From positions 62,001 to 126,000 of the forward strand of contig CACJNI010000001.1 of the NCBI GenBank assembly GCA_902594705.1: a stretch of DNA of 64,000 bases, read 5' to 3'. Source of the stretch: an uncultured Pelagibacteraceae bacterium (GTDB lineage: Bacteria; Pseudomonadota; Alphaproteobacteria; Pelagibacterales; Pelagibacteraceae). This document shows positions 29,902-40,228 of this stretch, piece by piece. How positions within the stretch are numbered: the first letter of the stretch is position 1; each line of letters starts with the position of its first letter. Position numbers and translations under genes: made by a program. Under the pieces are notes generated by a model. The model was not told the origin of the DNA, made no database searches, and saw nothing but the letters and a program-made list of their open reading frames with translations.

Positions 29902-32900
29902 ATGGACAAAAAAAGACCATTAGTTCAAACAATTTTAATTATTTTTTTATTACTAGCCTTTCCTGAAATATCAGTAGCAAAATCTACTGATAAAAATCAA
30001 TTTCTTGAGGAATATGATGAAATTGAGAAATTAATAAAAGAAAATAATTATAAACGAACAAAAAAAACTTTTGAATTATTTAGTGAATTAGAAAAAAAAT
30101 ATGACTTTACAAAAATTAACTCCAAAAGAAAAATTGCATTTTTATATTTCAATATTTGTGAGGGTAAAATTATTTTTTCTGAAATTATTAATCATAAAGT
30201 TGTAGCTAAAGTATGTGAAAAAGCTTACATTTTGAATGCTGAGGCTGGTGTTTATAAAAATAAAAATGCTAAATGGTTAGAAATGTATCTAACAGATAGT
30301 GTGGCGCAAGCTTACACGCAGCACTTTTCTTTTTCTAATGATAAAAAAAGTCTTTTAAAAGCAAATAAGTATACTGATAAGATACTAGAAAATTTGGAAA
30401 TAAAAAAAAAAAATTACAGTGCTCACTATGTAAATGCGTTAAAAAATAAAGTATTTATTTACAGAGCAAAACTAAATATTAAAGAAGCTATAAAATATCA
30501 AGAAAAAATTTTTAATTATTTAGGTTGTAATAAAACAAGATCTGAATTAACAAAATCTTTTCTTCAAGAATGTGCAATTCATAATTCTGATTACGCACAT
30601 TTATTAACTGAAATTGGCACTCCTGAAGTTTATGAAAAAGTAAAAAAGATTTTTGAAAATATAATAAAGTATGAGAATAAAGATGATTTAGATATTTATA
30701 CTAAAAACGCAGCTCGAACTGGACTATTTCTATACTACAAGAATAAAGGAAATTATGACGAGGCGGAAAAGTATATTTATGATGCTGTAGTTTTGTTACA
30801 AAATACTAGATTCGTTCAAACTTATTATGACAACGTAAGAAAGCTTTATTCAGTATATGCAGCTAGAGGACAAACATTTGAGGCAAAACAAGGATTAAGA
30901 AAATTAATTACAGAAATAGAAGATAAATTTGGATCTGAAAGTCCACAGCTTATTTTTCCAATCTCTGAATATATAAATCGTCGCGCAATCGTAAATAATA
31001 TTGATGATAACGAAGAATACGCAGAAAAATTAATTAAAATATTAAAAAAAAACAAAAAATTAAAAATACGTCAACCTCATGCCTATATGGCTTTAGGTTC
31101 TTATTATTTGAAAATTAAAAAGTATGATTTATCAGAAAAATTTTTCGAAAAAGGTTTAAAATTTCAAAAATATAGAAACTCTCAGTTCGTAATATTAAAT
31201 GCTTTATCTAAAATAAATTTAGAAAAATATAAAGAAGCTGAGAAAATTATTAATAAATTTGAGCACCAAGATATTAAAGAGAAAATGCTTTTAATGTTTG
31301 CTAAAAATAAGTTGTATTACAAAACTAATAATATTCATCAGTACAAAAAAAGTTTTATAAATCTTTATTATAATATTTTTGACTATTCACGAGGTATCAC
31401 TTCAGAAGATGGAAATACAAGTATAAATCAATATAATGGTTTTATTATAGGACTTCTTAGAGACATCAAGAATCTTAATAATGATGACTATAAAAAAATT
31501 GAAATATTTTTTAAGAATAATAATGAAGATTTAGATGCATCAATTATTGAATTAACTGAAATATTAAGAAATTCTAAAATAAATAGAAGTGTAAGAAATG
31601 TTATAGATAGATCTTTAACTCCTGAATTAGAACTTGAAAAGAAAAAATTACAAAATTTAATTTTAGAATTTGAAAAGTTGCCAAAAATAAGTGATGAAAC
31701 ACAAAATGCACCCAATCTTGCAAAACAGCTTGCTAATTATAAAAAAATAATTTTTGATCAGCAAAAACTCATAAATTCAAAATTAAATATAAAAGATACC
31801 TTATATTACGAAAAAATTGATAAGAAATTTTTAGAAAAAAATATTAAGAACAATCAAGCAATTATCTCTTACTTTATAGATAAAGAACAATTATTTTTAA
31901 ACTATTTATCAAAAGAAAAAATATTAATTAAAAAAATAAACATTAATAAAAATGAAATTTCTAATCACGTGTCAGCAATTAGAAATTCAATTTTAATTGA
32001 CGAAAATAAGAAATTAAAAAAATTTGATTTCAAAAAATCAAGTGAATTATATAATATTATTATTAAACCACTTCAAAAAGAGATTTATGATAAAAACGAA
32101 CTTATTATTATTCCTGATAAATCTTTGCTAAGTTTACCTTTTGAAGTTTTAATCGAAGATTATGATAATCAAAATAATTATTCTACTGCCAAATGGTTGG
32201 GTAAAAAATATTCAATTATTTACCACCCCTCTATATATTCTTATTTAAATTTAAAAAATATAACTTTTAAGAAAACCAATAACGAATTAGCCTTTTTAGG
32301 ATTAGGGGACCCAAAATTTAAAAGAGAGAAAAAGTTTGCTTCAAAGGAAACAGATTTAACAAAATTTATGTTAAGAAATGTTGCTAATGTAGATGAAATA
32401 AACAATATGACTGAACTTCCTGAAACAGCAGATGAATTAAAAATAATTTCTAATATTTTCAATAATCAGTCTAAGTTACTCTTAGGAAAAAAATTCACAG
32501 AAAATAAAATAAAATCTATGGATTTATCTAATTTTAAATACATAGCATTTGCAACCCATGCTATAGTTGCAAATCAAATTACAAATATTGCAGAACCAGG
32601 TCTAATTTTAACTCCACCCAATAACCCTACAACAAAAGATGATGGAATTTTAACAGTTTCAGAAATTAATAAACTTAATTTAAAGTCTGATATTGTTATT
32701 TTATCTGCTTGCAATACTGCATCAGAAGATGGATCACCAAATGGAGAAGGATTATCTGGATTAACTTCTGCTTTTTTTCAAGCAGGAACAAAAAGTATGT
32801 TAGTTACACATTGGGATGTTGAAACTAATTCTGCAGTAAAATTGACAACTGACTCGTTAAAAAATTTGGAAATTTCAGAAAGTTTATCAAAAGCGCTTCA

Positions 32901-33006
32901 AAAAACTAAAATTTCTATGATGAATGATAAAGAAACTGCCCACCCATTTTACTGGGCACCTTTTGTTTTAATAGGTAATATTTCAATTTCGGAAAACAAA
33001 AATTAA
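29902..33006 (+). CDS. Exported TPR-CHAT (caspase-like) protease 1
   Basis: Signal peptide MDKKRPLVQTILIIFLLLAFPEISVAKS; TPR-like helices; C-terminal CHAT with FKYIAFATHA (His codon 32557-32559) and VILSACNTAS (Cys codon 32710-32712), ending HPFYWAPFVLIG. Confidence 0.93.
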   Translation: MDKKRPLVQTILIIFLLLAFPEISVAKSTDKNQFLEEYDEIEKLIKENNYKRTKKTFELFSELEKKYDFTKINSKRKIAFLYFNICEGKIIFSEIINHKVVAKVCEKAYILNAEAGVYKNKNAKWLEMYLTDSVAQAYTQHFSFSNDKKSLLKANKYTDKILENLEIKKKNYSAHYVNALKNKVFIYRAKLNIKEAIKYQEKIFNYLGCNKTRSELTKSFLQECAIHNSDYAHLLTEIGTPEVYEKVKKIFENIIKYENKDDLDIYTKNAARTGLFLYYKNKGNYDEAEKYIYDAVVLLQNTRFVQTYYDNVRKLYSVYAARGQTFEAKQGLRKLITEIEDKFGSESPQLIFPISEYINRRAIVNNIDDNEEYAEKLIKILKKNKKLKIRQPHAYMALGSYYLKIKKYDLSEKFFEKGLKFQKYRNSQFVILNALSKINLEKYKEAEKIINKFEHQDIKEKMLLMFAKNKLYYKTNNIHQYKKSFINLYYNIFDYSRGITSEDGNTSINQYNGFIIGLLRDIKNLNNDDYKKIEIFFKNNNEDLDASIIELTEILRNSKINRSVRNVIDRSLTPELELEKKKLQNLILEFEKLPKISDETQNAPNLAKQLANYKKIIFDQQKLINSKLNIKDTLYYEKIDKKFLEKNIKNNQAIISYFIDKEQLFLNYLSKEKILIKKININKNEISNHVSAIRNSILIDENKKLKKFDFKKSSELYNIIIKPLQKEIYDKNELIIIPDKSLLSLPFEVLIEDYDNQNNYSTAKWLGKKYSIIYHPSIYSYLNLKNITFKKTNNELAFLGLGDPKFKREKKFASKETDLTKFMLRNVANVDEINNMTELPETADELKIISNIFNNQSKLLLGKKFTENKIKSMDLSNFKYIAFATHAIVANQITNIAEPGLILTPPNNPTTKDDGILTVSEINKLNLKSDIVILSACNTASEDGSPNGEGLSGLTSAFFQAGTKSMLVTHWDVETNSAVKLTTDSLKNLEISESLSKALQKTKISMMNDKETAHPFYWAPFVLIGNISISENKN

Positions 33007-33014
33007 TATAGGCT

Positions 33015-36000
33015 ATGAAAAGAATAATTTTTATTTTATTTTTTTGTTACTCATCAATCTTTAATACTAGCTCATTCTCAGAAGAGAAAAAACCTTGGCT
33101 TGGAATCAGTGTAAAACCAAGTGGAGACAAAGAAATTAAATTAGTTATAAGCAATGTTGAACCTAAAAGTCCTGCAGATGAATCTGATTTAAAAAAAAAT
33201 GATCTTTTAAAAAGTTTAAACGGGAAAAATATTAAAAATTCAATAGATTTTATTAGGCAATTTAACAAACTAAAACTTGGACAAGAAATTAATATTACTG
33301 TCAAGAGAAATAACAAATTAATAAAAAAAAAAATAAAACTTATCGCCAAAGAAATAAATTTGGCTTCAGAAAAGTATGTTGAAAAAGAATATGCAGCTGG
33401 TTTTGCTGGAATTCCATCATACAGAGATATTAAAAATTTGAATTATTACAAATCATCGAAATTAAAAAAAATTATAGATGGTAATAAAAATGAATATTTA
33501 ATTATATCATGTATTTATAAAGGTACTGATGCAAGTGAAAAATTGAGATTATATGACAAAATAACAGAAATAAATAATAAACCAATAAGAAAATCTGGTG
33601 GACTCACATCTTTAGCTGATAAAGAAATACAGGTTACTATTTTAAGAGGAAGTAAAATTTTAAAAGAGAAAATTCAAAACATTAAAAGAGAAAATTTATA
33701 TCAACATCAACTAAATTGTATAAAAGAACATATAGAATATGAATGTCAAGATTTTGTAAATATTGCTCCTGATAGAAGAAAAGAAAATTATTGGGAGGAA
33801 ATATTTGAATGTTTAAATAAAAAGAAAGTAAATACTATACCCATAGGCACTCTATCTTGGGATCTAAGATGGATAAAATTAAAATCATTAGAAAAATTAA
33901 TTAAAAAGTACTCATTAAAGAAAACAAGAGATTTAGAAAAATTAAAATATTATGTTCCAATAGCTCTAGAGGCTCTTAGCGAATTTGAAAATTATCAATT
34001 ATCTGATACGAAAACAGACGTAAAAGGTGAAGATGAATATAAGCGTTTAGTAAAAACAATTTCATACACTATCAAATATGCACAAGTAAGAGGGATAAAA
34101 GGTATTGAAAAATACAATATTAATTTAGGTTTAAAAACAGTAGCAAATACAAAAAAGGATTTAGAAAACATATTAAATAAAAGTAAATTAGAAATTTATG
34201 ATTTAGAATATATAAATGACTCATTTGATATTTTATTAAGTAGAAAAGAGAATGAATATATAAAAAAAATTTGGCCAAAATTAATTAACAAAATTGATTG
34301 GGAAAATATTTATAAGTACTCTAACAATTTTGCTCCAAAAGAGAATACCATAAAATCGTTTCAAATCTTTTTGGATTTGGGTGATCTTTACATAGAAGAA
34401 CAAAATTTTAAAAAAAGTGTAGATATTTATGAATTGGGTTTAAAAAATCTTGAAAATTGGAAAAAAAATAATGATATTAATTTATACTACATAATTTTTA
34501 AAAGAAAATTTGTAGTATCTTATGCAACACCAAAAAATTTTTTATTAATTGCAGAGTATAATTCTAATTTAGATAACAAGAAAAAAGCTGACAAAGCATT
34601 TCAAAAATTGCAATCTGTAGCAGATGAACTCAAAAATATCGAAAAAAGCTTTTATTCTTTAAACTCGAACATAAAATTAGAGATAAGAAAAAGATATCCT
34701 AAACATTTAATTTACGTTTATCAATCATTACAAACAAACTATCAATTCCTACAAGATAAAAAGGAGAGCTATATATGGGCAAAAAAACTTTATGAAGAAA
34801 CAAAATCTTTACCAAAAATTAGAGATAATATTTCTGATATGTTTGAAGCTCACTATACAATGATTATAGCCTCTATAGGTGTAAATAGATTACAAGTTGC
34901 AAATTATCATATAAATGAATTTAAAAATTATTCACTAAGATTAGTAGAAAATGTAAATGGAGTAAAAGACGTTGCAACTTTTTCATCATTTATGTTGCCT
35001 TTTATGCTTCATGCAGGTTTGTACTATGAAGCAGAAGAATTATTAAATTTTGTCGAAAATTACTTAGACTTTAATCAACAAATTTTTGGAAACTTTCAAA
35101 GGGATTCATTTTTTTACACATTGGGAAGAATAAAATTAAAGAATAAAGAATATAAAAAAGCAATTAGTTCATTTGAAATTGCTAGCGAAGAATTTATGAA
35201 TAATCCAAGTGCAAATATTCAATTGAATTATTCTGCACTATCTTCACTAATGTTACTTGAGGCTTATTTGATGAATAATGATTTAGATAAATTCAAAAAA
35301 CATTTTTTTAATTTAACTAACTCATACCCAGAGAATTACAGATCATTCAGTGAAACAAAACCAAGTAAATATTTCTACATTCCTTCAGATATTGCAATGA
35401 GCCAAGTTTTTAGTGTTATTAAATATTTAAAGAAAAAAGATATTCAACTTAAAAAAAATGAAGCCAAAGAAATTATTTCTTTATTAAAAGATGAGTTTAA
35501 AGAATATACACCAGGCGAAGAGTCAAAGATAGAAATGATTAAATATGCTGTTAAAATCGCATCTGAAATTTTTGATGCTAACAAGGATAACACTGTAAAA
35601 TTTATAAAACATTTGAAAGATGAAATTCAACAAGAATATTCTAACGCTTTTTTTAATTCAAATCTTTCGCCTAATCACAAAATTGATGATTTAATATCAG
35701 GCTTATTAAATGTTTCTTATAAGGCAGAGAATGAGAAGATTTTTTCAAGTAATTATCAACTTATTCAAATTGTCTCTAATTCAGTTACTTCTAGAGACTT
35801 GAGAAAGAGTTTTAATAAAAAGAAATTTAAAGAAATTAAACATCGCAAACTAATTGATGAATACCAAAAACTTCAAATATTGAAAAATTCTATTTATATT
35901 AGTGATGAATTTTCTTCTTTTAAGAAAAAGGAATTAAAAGATCTTAATGCTCAATCTTTTAATAGTTTTGAACGATCTAGTAAGATTGATAAAAAAATTT

Positions 36001-37301
36001 TAGAAATTGAAAAAAAAATAAAGTCAGAAATTCCAGAGTATTTTTCAAAAATTAAACCAACCGGCTCAAAATTGAGCACTATAAAAACAAAATTAAATAA
36101 TAAGGATTTATTTTTGGAATATTTCTTTTTTGAAAATAAAACATATGTGATTATGGTTACAAGTAAAAATTATAAAATATTAAAGTTAAATTTAAAAAAA
36201 GACGACCTGGAAAAGTTAGCTCAAAATATAAAACAAAGTCTTACTATTGATGAAAATGGAAATCTAAATAAATATAATGTCAAATCATCATTTGAATTAT
36301 ATTCTAAGATTTTTAAACCGATTGAAAAATTTTTAAATAATAAGAGTAATATTATTTTAGCACCAAATAGTTTTTTAAATTTTATTCCTATGCATATTTT
36401 ACCTACATCAGAAAAAAATAATTGTTTTGATTGCTCTGGGATTTCTTGGCTAAAAGATAAATATAATTTTACATATATTCCAAACTCAGAATTTTTTACA
36501 TTAAAAAAGAAACCTTTGTTAAATTTTTCAAAATTATTATCAAATAAAAAACCTTTTTATTTAGGAATTGGAAATCCAGATTTAAAACCAGATATAGAAA
36601 ATTTGAGAGCAAAAAATAAAAATCAAGATCTAAAAGTTATTACCTCAATGTTAAGAGGTAATAATTTTATTAAAGATACTAGTGAAATAGGTAATATTTA
36701 TACAAGCGTAATTGGTTCTGAAGAGGAAATAAAAAAAATCAGTGAAATATTAAAGCCTTTAAAATCTGACCTGCTTTTAAAGAGTGAGGCAAATGAAAAG
36801 AAATTAAAATCAATGAGTTTACAAGATTACAAAATTATTCATTTTGCAACACATGGAGAGCTTGCAGGGTATATTAAAGGGAAAAATGAACCTTTCCTTG
36901 TGCTAACTCCACCCAAGATTGGTACAGAGGAAAATGATGGTTTATTAAATTTGAGTGAGATAATGAGTCTTGAATTAAATGCTAATTTGGTAATTTTATC
37001 TGCATGTAACACCGCTTCAAATAATATTAGAGAAGCTGAAGGATTTACAGGACTTGCTAGAGCTTTTTTATATGCAGGCAGCAACTCAGTAATGGTTTCG
37101 AATTGGTATATAGAAACTTTTGCTGCACAAAAATTAACAACAAATTTTATTCAAAATTTGAGAGAAAAAAATATCAATAATTCTGAAGCATTGACTATTT
37201 CGATGAATAAACTATCTCAAGATCCTCAAACCTCACATCCTTTCTATTGGGGGCCATTCGTAATTGTGGGTCTAATAGATAATCTAAAGATTAATTCTTA
37301 A
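33015..37301 (+). CDS. Exported PDZ-TPR-CHAT (caspase-like) protease 2
   Basis: Signal peptide; PDZ (WLGISVKPSGDKEIKLVISNVEPKSPADESDLKKNDLLKSLNGKNI...); CHAT with IIHFATHGE (His codon 36852-36854) and VILSACNTAS (Cys codon 37005-37007), ending HPFYWGPFVIVG. Confidence 0.93.
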   Translation: MKRIIFILFFCYSSIFNTSSFSEEKKPWLGISVKPSGDKEIKLVISNVEPKSPADESDLKKNDLLKSLNGKNIKNSIDFIRQFNKLKLGQEINITVKRNNKLIKKKIKLIAKEINLASEKYVEKEYAAGFAGIPSYRDIKNLNYYKSSKLKKIIDGNKNEYLIISCIYKGTDASEKLRLYDKITEINNKPIRKSGGLTSLADKEIQVTILRGSKILKEKIQNIKRENLYQHQLNCIKEHIEYECQDFVNIAPDRRKENYWEEIFECLNKKKVNTIPIGTLSWDLRWIKLKSLEKLIKKYSLKKTRDLEKLKYYVPIALEALSEFENYQLSDTKTDVKGEDEYKRLVKTISYTIKYAQVRGIKGIEKYNINLGLKTVANTKKDLENILNKSKLEIYDLEYINDSFDILLSRKENEYIKKIWPKLINKIDWENIYKYSNNFAPKENTIKSFQIFLDLGDLYIEEQNFKKSVDIYELGLKNLENWKKNNDINLYYIIFKRKFVVSYATPKNFLLIAEYNSNLDNKKKADKAFQKLQSVADELKNIEKSFYSLNSNIKLEIRKRYPKHLIYVYQSLQTNYQFLQDKKESYIWAKKLYEETKSLPKIRDNISDMFEAHYTMIIASIGVNRLQVANYHINEFKNYSLRLVENVNGVKDVATFSSFMLPFMLHAGLYYEAEELLNFVENYLDFNQQIFGNFQRDSFFYTLGRIKLKNKEYKKAISSFEIASEEFMNNPSANIQLNYSALSSLMLLEAYLMNNDLDKFKKHFFNLTNSYPENYRSFSETKPSKYFYIPSDIAMSQVFSVIKYLKKKDIQLKKNEAKEIISLLKDEFKEYTPGEESKIEMIKYAVKIASEIFDANKDNTVKFIKHLKDEIQQEYSNAFFNSNLSPNHKIDDLISGLLNVSYKAENEKIFSSNYQLIQIVSNSVTSRDLRKSFNKKKFKEIKHRKLIDEYQKLQILKNSIYISDEFSSFKKKELKDLNAQSFNSFERSSKIDKKILEIEKKIKSEIPEYFSKIKPTGSKLSTIKTKLNNKDLFLEYFFFENKTYVIMVTSKNYKILKLNLKKDDLEKLAQNIKQSLTIDENGNLNKYNVKSSFELYSKIFKPIEKFLNNKSNIILAPNSFLNFIPMHILPTSEKNNCFDCSGISWLKDKYNFTYIPNSEFFTLKKKPLLNFSKLLSNKKPFYLGIGNPDLKPDIENLRAKNKNQDLKVITSMLRGNNFIKDTSEIGNIYTSVIGSEEEIKKISEILKPLKSDLLLKSEANEKKLKSMSLQDYKIIHFATHGELAGYIKGKNEPFLVLTPPKIGTEENDGLLNLSEIMSLELNANLVILSACNTASNNIREAEGFTGLARAFLYAGSNSVMVSNWYIETFAAQKLTTNFIQNLREKNINNSEALTISMNKLSQDPQTSHPFYWGPFVIVGLIDNLKINS

Positions 37302-37857
37302 TTTCACAAAATTCAACCAATTTTGCTTGAATAACATCGGTGCCACCAGAGTTAAATATTAAATATTCACTTTTATCTGATTTGGGCCATTCTGATTTTC
37401 TAAAATGCATAATTTTTTTTCCAGGATAATCAGATGGATTAATAAATTTTTCCTGAAAAAGATTGATCTTCTTTTTGTTGATTAATTGATAATTAATTTT
37501 TTTGTTTTCAAATTTTTCAAGAAGTTCCTCAAATTCATTAATTAATTTACTATCAATTGCAATATGTACAGTACTTTTTTTTAATGTATTCAAATTTAAA
37601 ATATTTCTGCTTAAAGTCTTATTTTCAAAGTCTACTACTTCATAAATTATTTCATCATTTTGGACTCTATAATCAAATTTAGAATTTAAGACGGTTATTA
37701 TTTTTTCTTTTTCATTAATTGAATTCAAACCTTTTCCAAATTCAAATTCACACATTAAATTAATTATTTCTGATTTAGCAATCGATGGATTCAGTAAATA
37801 TAAGATCAAAATAAATAACGAATAAATTGAATTATGACATTTAACTTTTAATTTCAC
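37291..37857 (-). CDS. Small secreted two-Cys protein, paralog A
   Basis: Signal peptide; shared family pattern: Cys shortly after signal, FINPSDYPGKKI, C-terminal CEIKN. Confidence 0.8.
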   Translation of the reverse strand: MKLKVKCHNSIYSLFILILYLLNPSIAKSEIINLMCEFEFGKGLNSINEKEKIITVLNSKFDYRVQNDEIIYEVVDFENKTLSRNILNLNTLKKSTVHIAIDSKLINEFEELLEKFENKKINYQLINKKKINLFQEKFINPSDYPGKKIMHFRKSEWPKSDKSEYLIFNSGGTDVIQAKLVEFCEIKN

Positions 37858-38401
37858 AATTACTCACAAGTAAAGACTGATAAATTTCCTGTTCCTGACC
37901 TTTGTACAATAAATATTCTCTTGCATCGGCTTTTTTAGAGTTGTTTTTTCTCCAGTTAAAAACTACTCTTCCATCTTTGTATTTTTTTGGATTTATCCAA
38001 TACTTTTCAAAAAGTTTAATTTTAAAATTATCTATTTTATCATATTTAATCTTGTTATCTTTTAAATCATCTAACATTTTTCTCACAAAAATTATATCAT
38101 CCATAGTTACTTTAACAATTTCGGTTAAATTCTGAAAGTTATTTAAATTTAATGTATATCTCGTTAAAAGTTGTCTATCAGATTCAATCATTTCATTTAT
38201 TATAATTGTTTCATTTGAATTCTTTAAGTATCTATAATTAAAATACGGATAATTATCTCTTTTGATTTTTTTATTTTCAATATCGATTATTATATTTATT
38301 TTTCTATCTAGATAATCACATGATAAATAAATAATATCTGATAATACTTTTTGAGGTAAAAATAAAACAAAAAGAAAAAAAATTAATTTTTTATTGAGCA
38401 T
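37841..38401 (-). CDS. Small secreted two-Cys protein, paralog B
   Basis: Signal peptide MLNKKLIFFLFVLFLPQKVLS; WINPKKYKDGRV; C-terminal CEIKS; overlaps neighbours. Confidence 0.8.
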   Translation of the reverse strand: MLNKKLIFFLFVLFLPQKVLSDIIYLSCDYLDRKINIIIDIENKKIKRDNYPYFNYRYLKNSNETIIINEMIESDRQLLTRYTLNLNNFQNLTEIVKVTMDDIIFVRKMLDDLKDNKIKYDKIDNFKIKLFEKYWINPKKYKDGRVVFNWRKNNSKKADAREYLLYKGQEQEIYQSLLVSNCEIKS

Positions 38402-39024
38402 GGAAAAGTAAATTTTGCCTGAAATTCAATTTCATTTTTTTTTAAAATATAATCACCTGAATTTCCAAATGGGATGGTAGTTCCATCCCAATCTTTAGGA
38501 TTAATATAATTTTTATTAAATAATTCTTTTTTTAATTTAAATATTTGATCTGAATATTTATTTTTTTTTAAATCACTTTCGGCTAAAAATTTTGAAGTTG
38601 GGATATTAGCTTTCTTATATAAATTAAAAAGTTTATTTATTTGCTCATCTGGAATCTTTCTTACTGTGAAGCTTCTCTTCATTTTATCTAAATCTATATC
38701 CATTTTCCAAATTTTTGGAAATTCACTTTTGGTTCTAAAAAATGCTAAATAGTATATTATATGATTGTCTTCATATTTAAGATTATAATACCTAGGCTCT
38801 ACACTTGAATTTTCTATATATGCAGAAAGCCTTTGTTTATCTTCATATATTTTTATATCTTCTGACATACAGTTTAATACATATTCTGCTGCTATAGAAT
38901 TTTTATTAGATAAAAAGATAGAACAGCAAATAAATGAAAAATAAACGAAAAATAAAACTATAATTTTGTTATGAAACTTCTTTATACTCATCCCACTTGC
39001 CATCCTGATCGTAATCATAAGCAA
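38383..39024 (-). CDS. Small secreted two-Cys protein, paralog C (start probably the internal Met, MSIKKFHNK, near 38991)
   Basis: Signal peptide; NYINPKDWDGTTI; C-terminal CSIKN. Confidence 0.78.
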   Translation of the reverse strand: MLMITIRMASGMSIKKFHNKIIVLFFVYFSFICCSIFLSNKNSIAAEYVLNCMSEDIKIYEDKQRLSAYIENSSVEPRYYNLKYEDNHIIYYLAFFRTKSEFPKIWKMDIDLDKMKRSFTVRKIPDEQINKLFNLYKKANIPTSKFLAESDLKKNKYSDQIFKLKKELFNKNYINPKDWDGTTIPFGNSGDYILKKNEIEFQAKFTFPCSIKN

Positions 39025-40228
39025 TTAAGTCAATTTTTTTATCTTCATTTTCATCGATAAAAGCTCTATTTGCCTTACCATCTAGGTCATCGTCAATCAA
39101 TTGTAATTCCCAAATACCATTCTCATTTTCATCATATAATATTGCTTCTATAAAACCGTCTTCATCATCATCGACAAGTGCTTTTTCATATTTACCATTT
39201 TTATTTGGGTCTAGATACCAAGTATCGATAATAGCGTTTTTATTAAAGTCCTGTGTTTTTGCATTCGGGTAATCTTTCTTCATAACAATCTCAGCAGGAT
39301 TTATATTTTTTAGATTAGGATTTTTTTTTAAAAAATTGATTGCATGTTCAACGGAAACTGCAAAGTTAATGTTCTCTCCTGGACCCTTTAATGTATTTAC
39401 ACCAACTAAATTTCCGTTTTCTGAAAATAAGGGACCTCCTGAATTTCCAGGATTAATTGGTGTTTGGGTTTGAATTACAGTAGCTGTATGTTGGTATTGG
39501 CTATCAGGATATGTCCAATCCTTTTTTTTTCTTATTTGATTAATTATTCCCTCTGAAAAAGTCCATGGCAACCCCTCTGGATGTCCTATGGCAAATACTT
39601 TATCACCTACTCGAACTTCTTTTATAGATCCAATTGTTACTTTTTTTATAATATCTGGAAAATTGCCTACTTTAACTAAAGCCAGATCTTCTTTTTTATT
39701 TGTTGCTACAACAGCGCCATATAGTGGCTCTAGATCTTCATAAATTTTTTTTTCAGTCGGCACACCTTCGTCCGGAAGTATCCATACTGCAACTTCGTCA
39801 GCTTTTTGGACAACATGCCAATTAGTCAAAATTATTCCAGGTTTCTCAATTAAAAAACCAGATCCAACATTTTTTCCTTCATAATTTCCAATGTAAACAA
39901 CAGTTTTGGCATATCTAGAATAAATTGGTCCACCTCCTCCCCTAGTTTTAATACGTTTTGAGATATTTGTTGCTGATGCACCTAAAAGTTTAGAATAATT
40001 TTTTGCTTTCGTTCTTTTTATCAAATTTTTTTTGAATATTTCTATATCCGTCTTAATTTTTGATTTAAGAATTTTGCCTCCTGATCCTCTTGTAATAATT
40101 TTTGATCCGTCTTTAGCTTCTGATTGGCCATAAGTATAATTATTCGATCTAGATATTGTTTCATCAGAAAAAAGATGACTACTAAGATAAAAAAAAACAG
40201 AAATAAAAATAAATATTTTTTTTATCAT
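38969..40228 (-). CDS. Exported trypsin-like (S1C) serine protease with C-terminal EF-hand-like D-rich repeat array
   Basis: Triad motifs ILTNWHVV, EDLALVKV, INPGNSGGPLF; C-terminal DPNKNGKYE/DDDEDGFIE/DENENGIWE/DDDLDGKAN/DENEDKKID/DYDQDGKWD. Confidence 0.9.
   Translation of the reverse strand: MIKKIFIFISVFFYLSSHLFSDETISRSNNYTYGQSEAKDGSKIITRGSGGKILKSKIKTDIEIFKKNLIKRTKAKNYSKLLGASATNISKRIKTRGGGGPIYSRYAKTVVYIGNYEGKNVGSGFLIEKPGIILTNWHVVQKADEVAVWILPDEGVPTEKKIYEDLEPLYGAVVATNKKEDLALVKVGNFPDIIKKVTIGSIKEVRVGDKVFAIGHPEGLPWTFSEGIINQIRKKKDWTYPDSQYQHTATVIQTQTPINPGNSGGPLFSENGNLVGVNTLKGPGENINFAVSVEHAINFLKKNPNLKNINPAEIVMKKDYPNAKTQDFNKNAIIDTWYLDPNKNGKYEKALVDDDEDGFIEAILYDENENGIWELQLIDDDLDGKANRAFIDENEDKKIDLIAYDYDQDGKWDEYKEVS

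Noticed and set aside
33047-33349. 100-aa minus-strand ORF in the second CHAT gene
   Set aside because: Antisense to the signal peptide/PDZ coding region; hydrophobic by base composition only.
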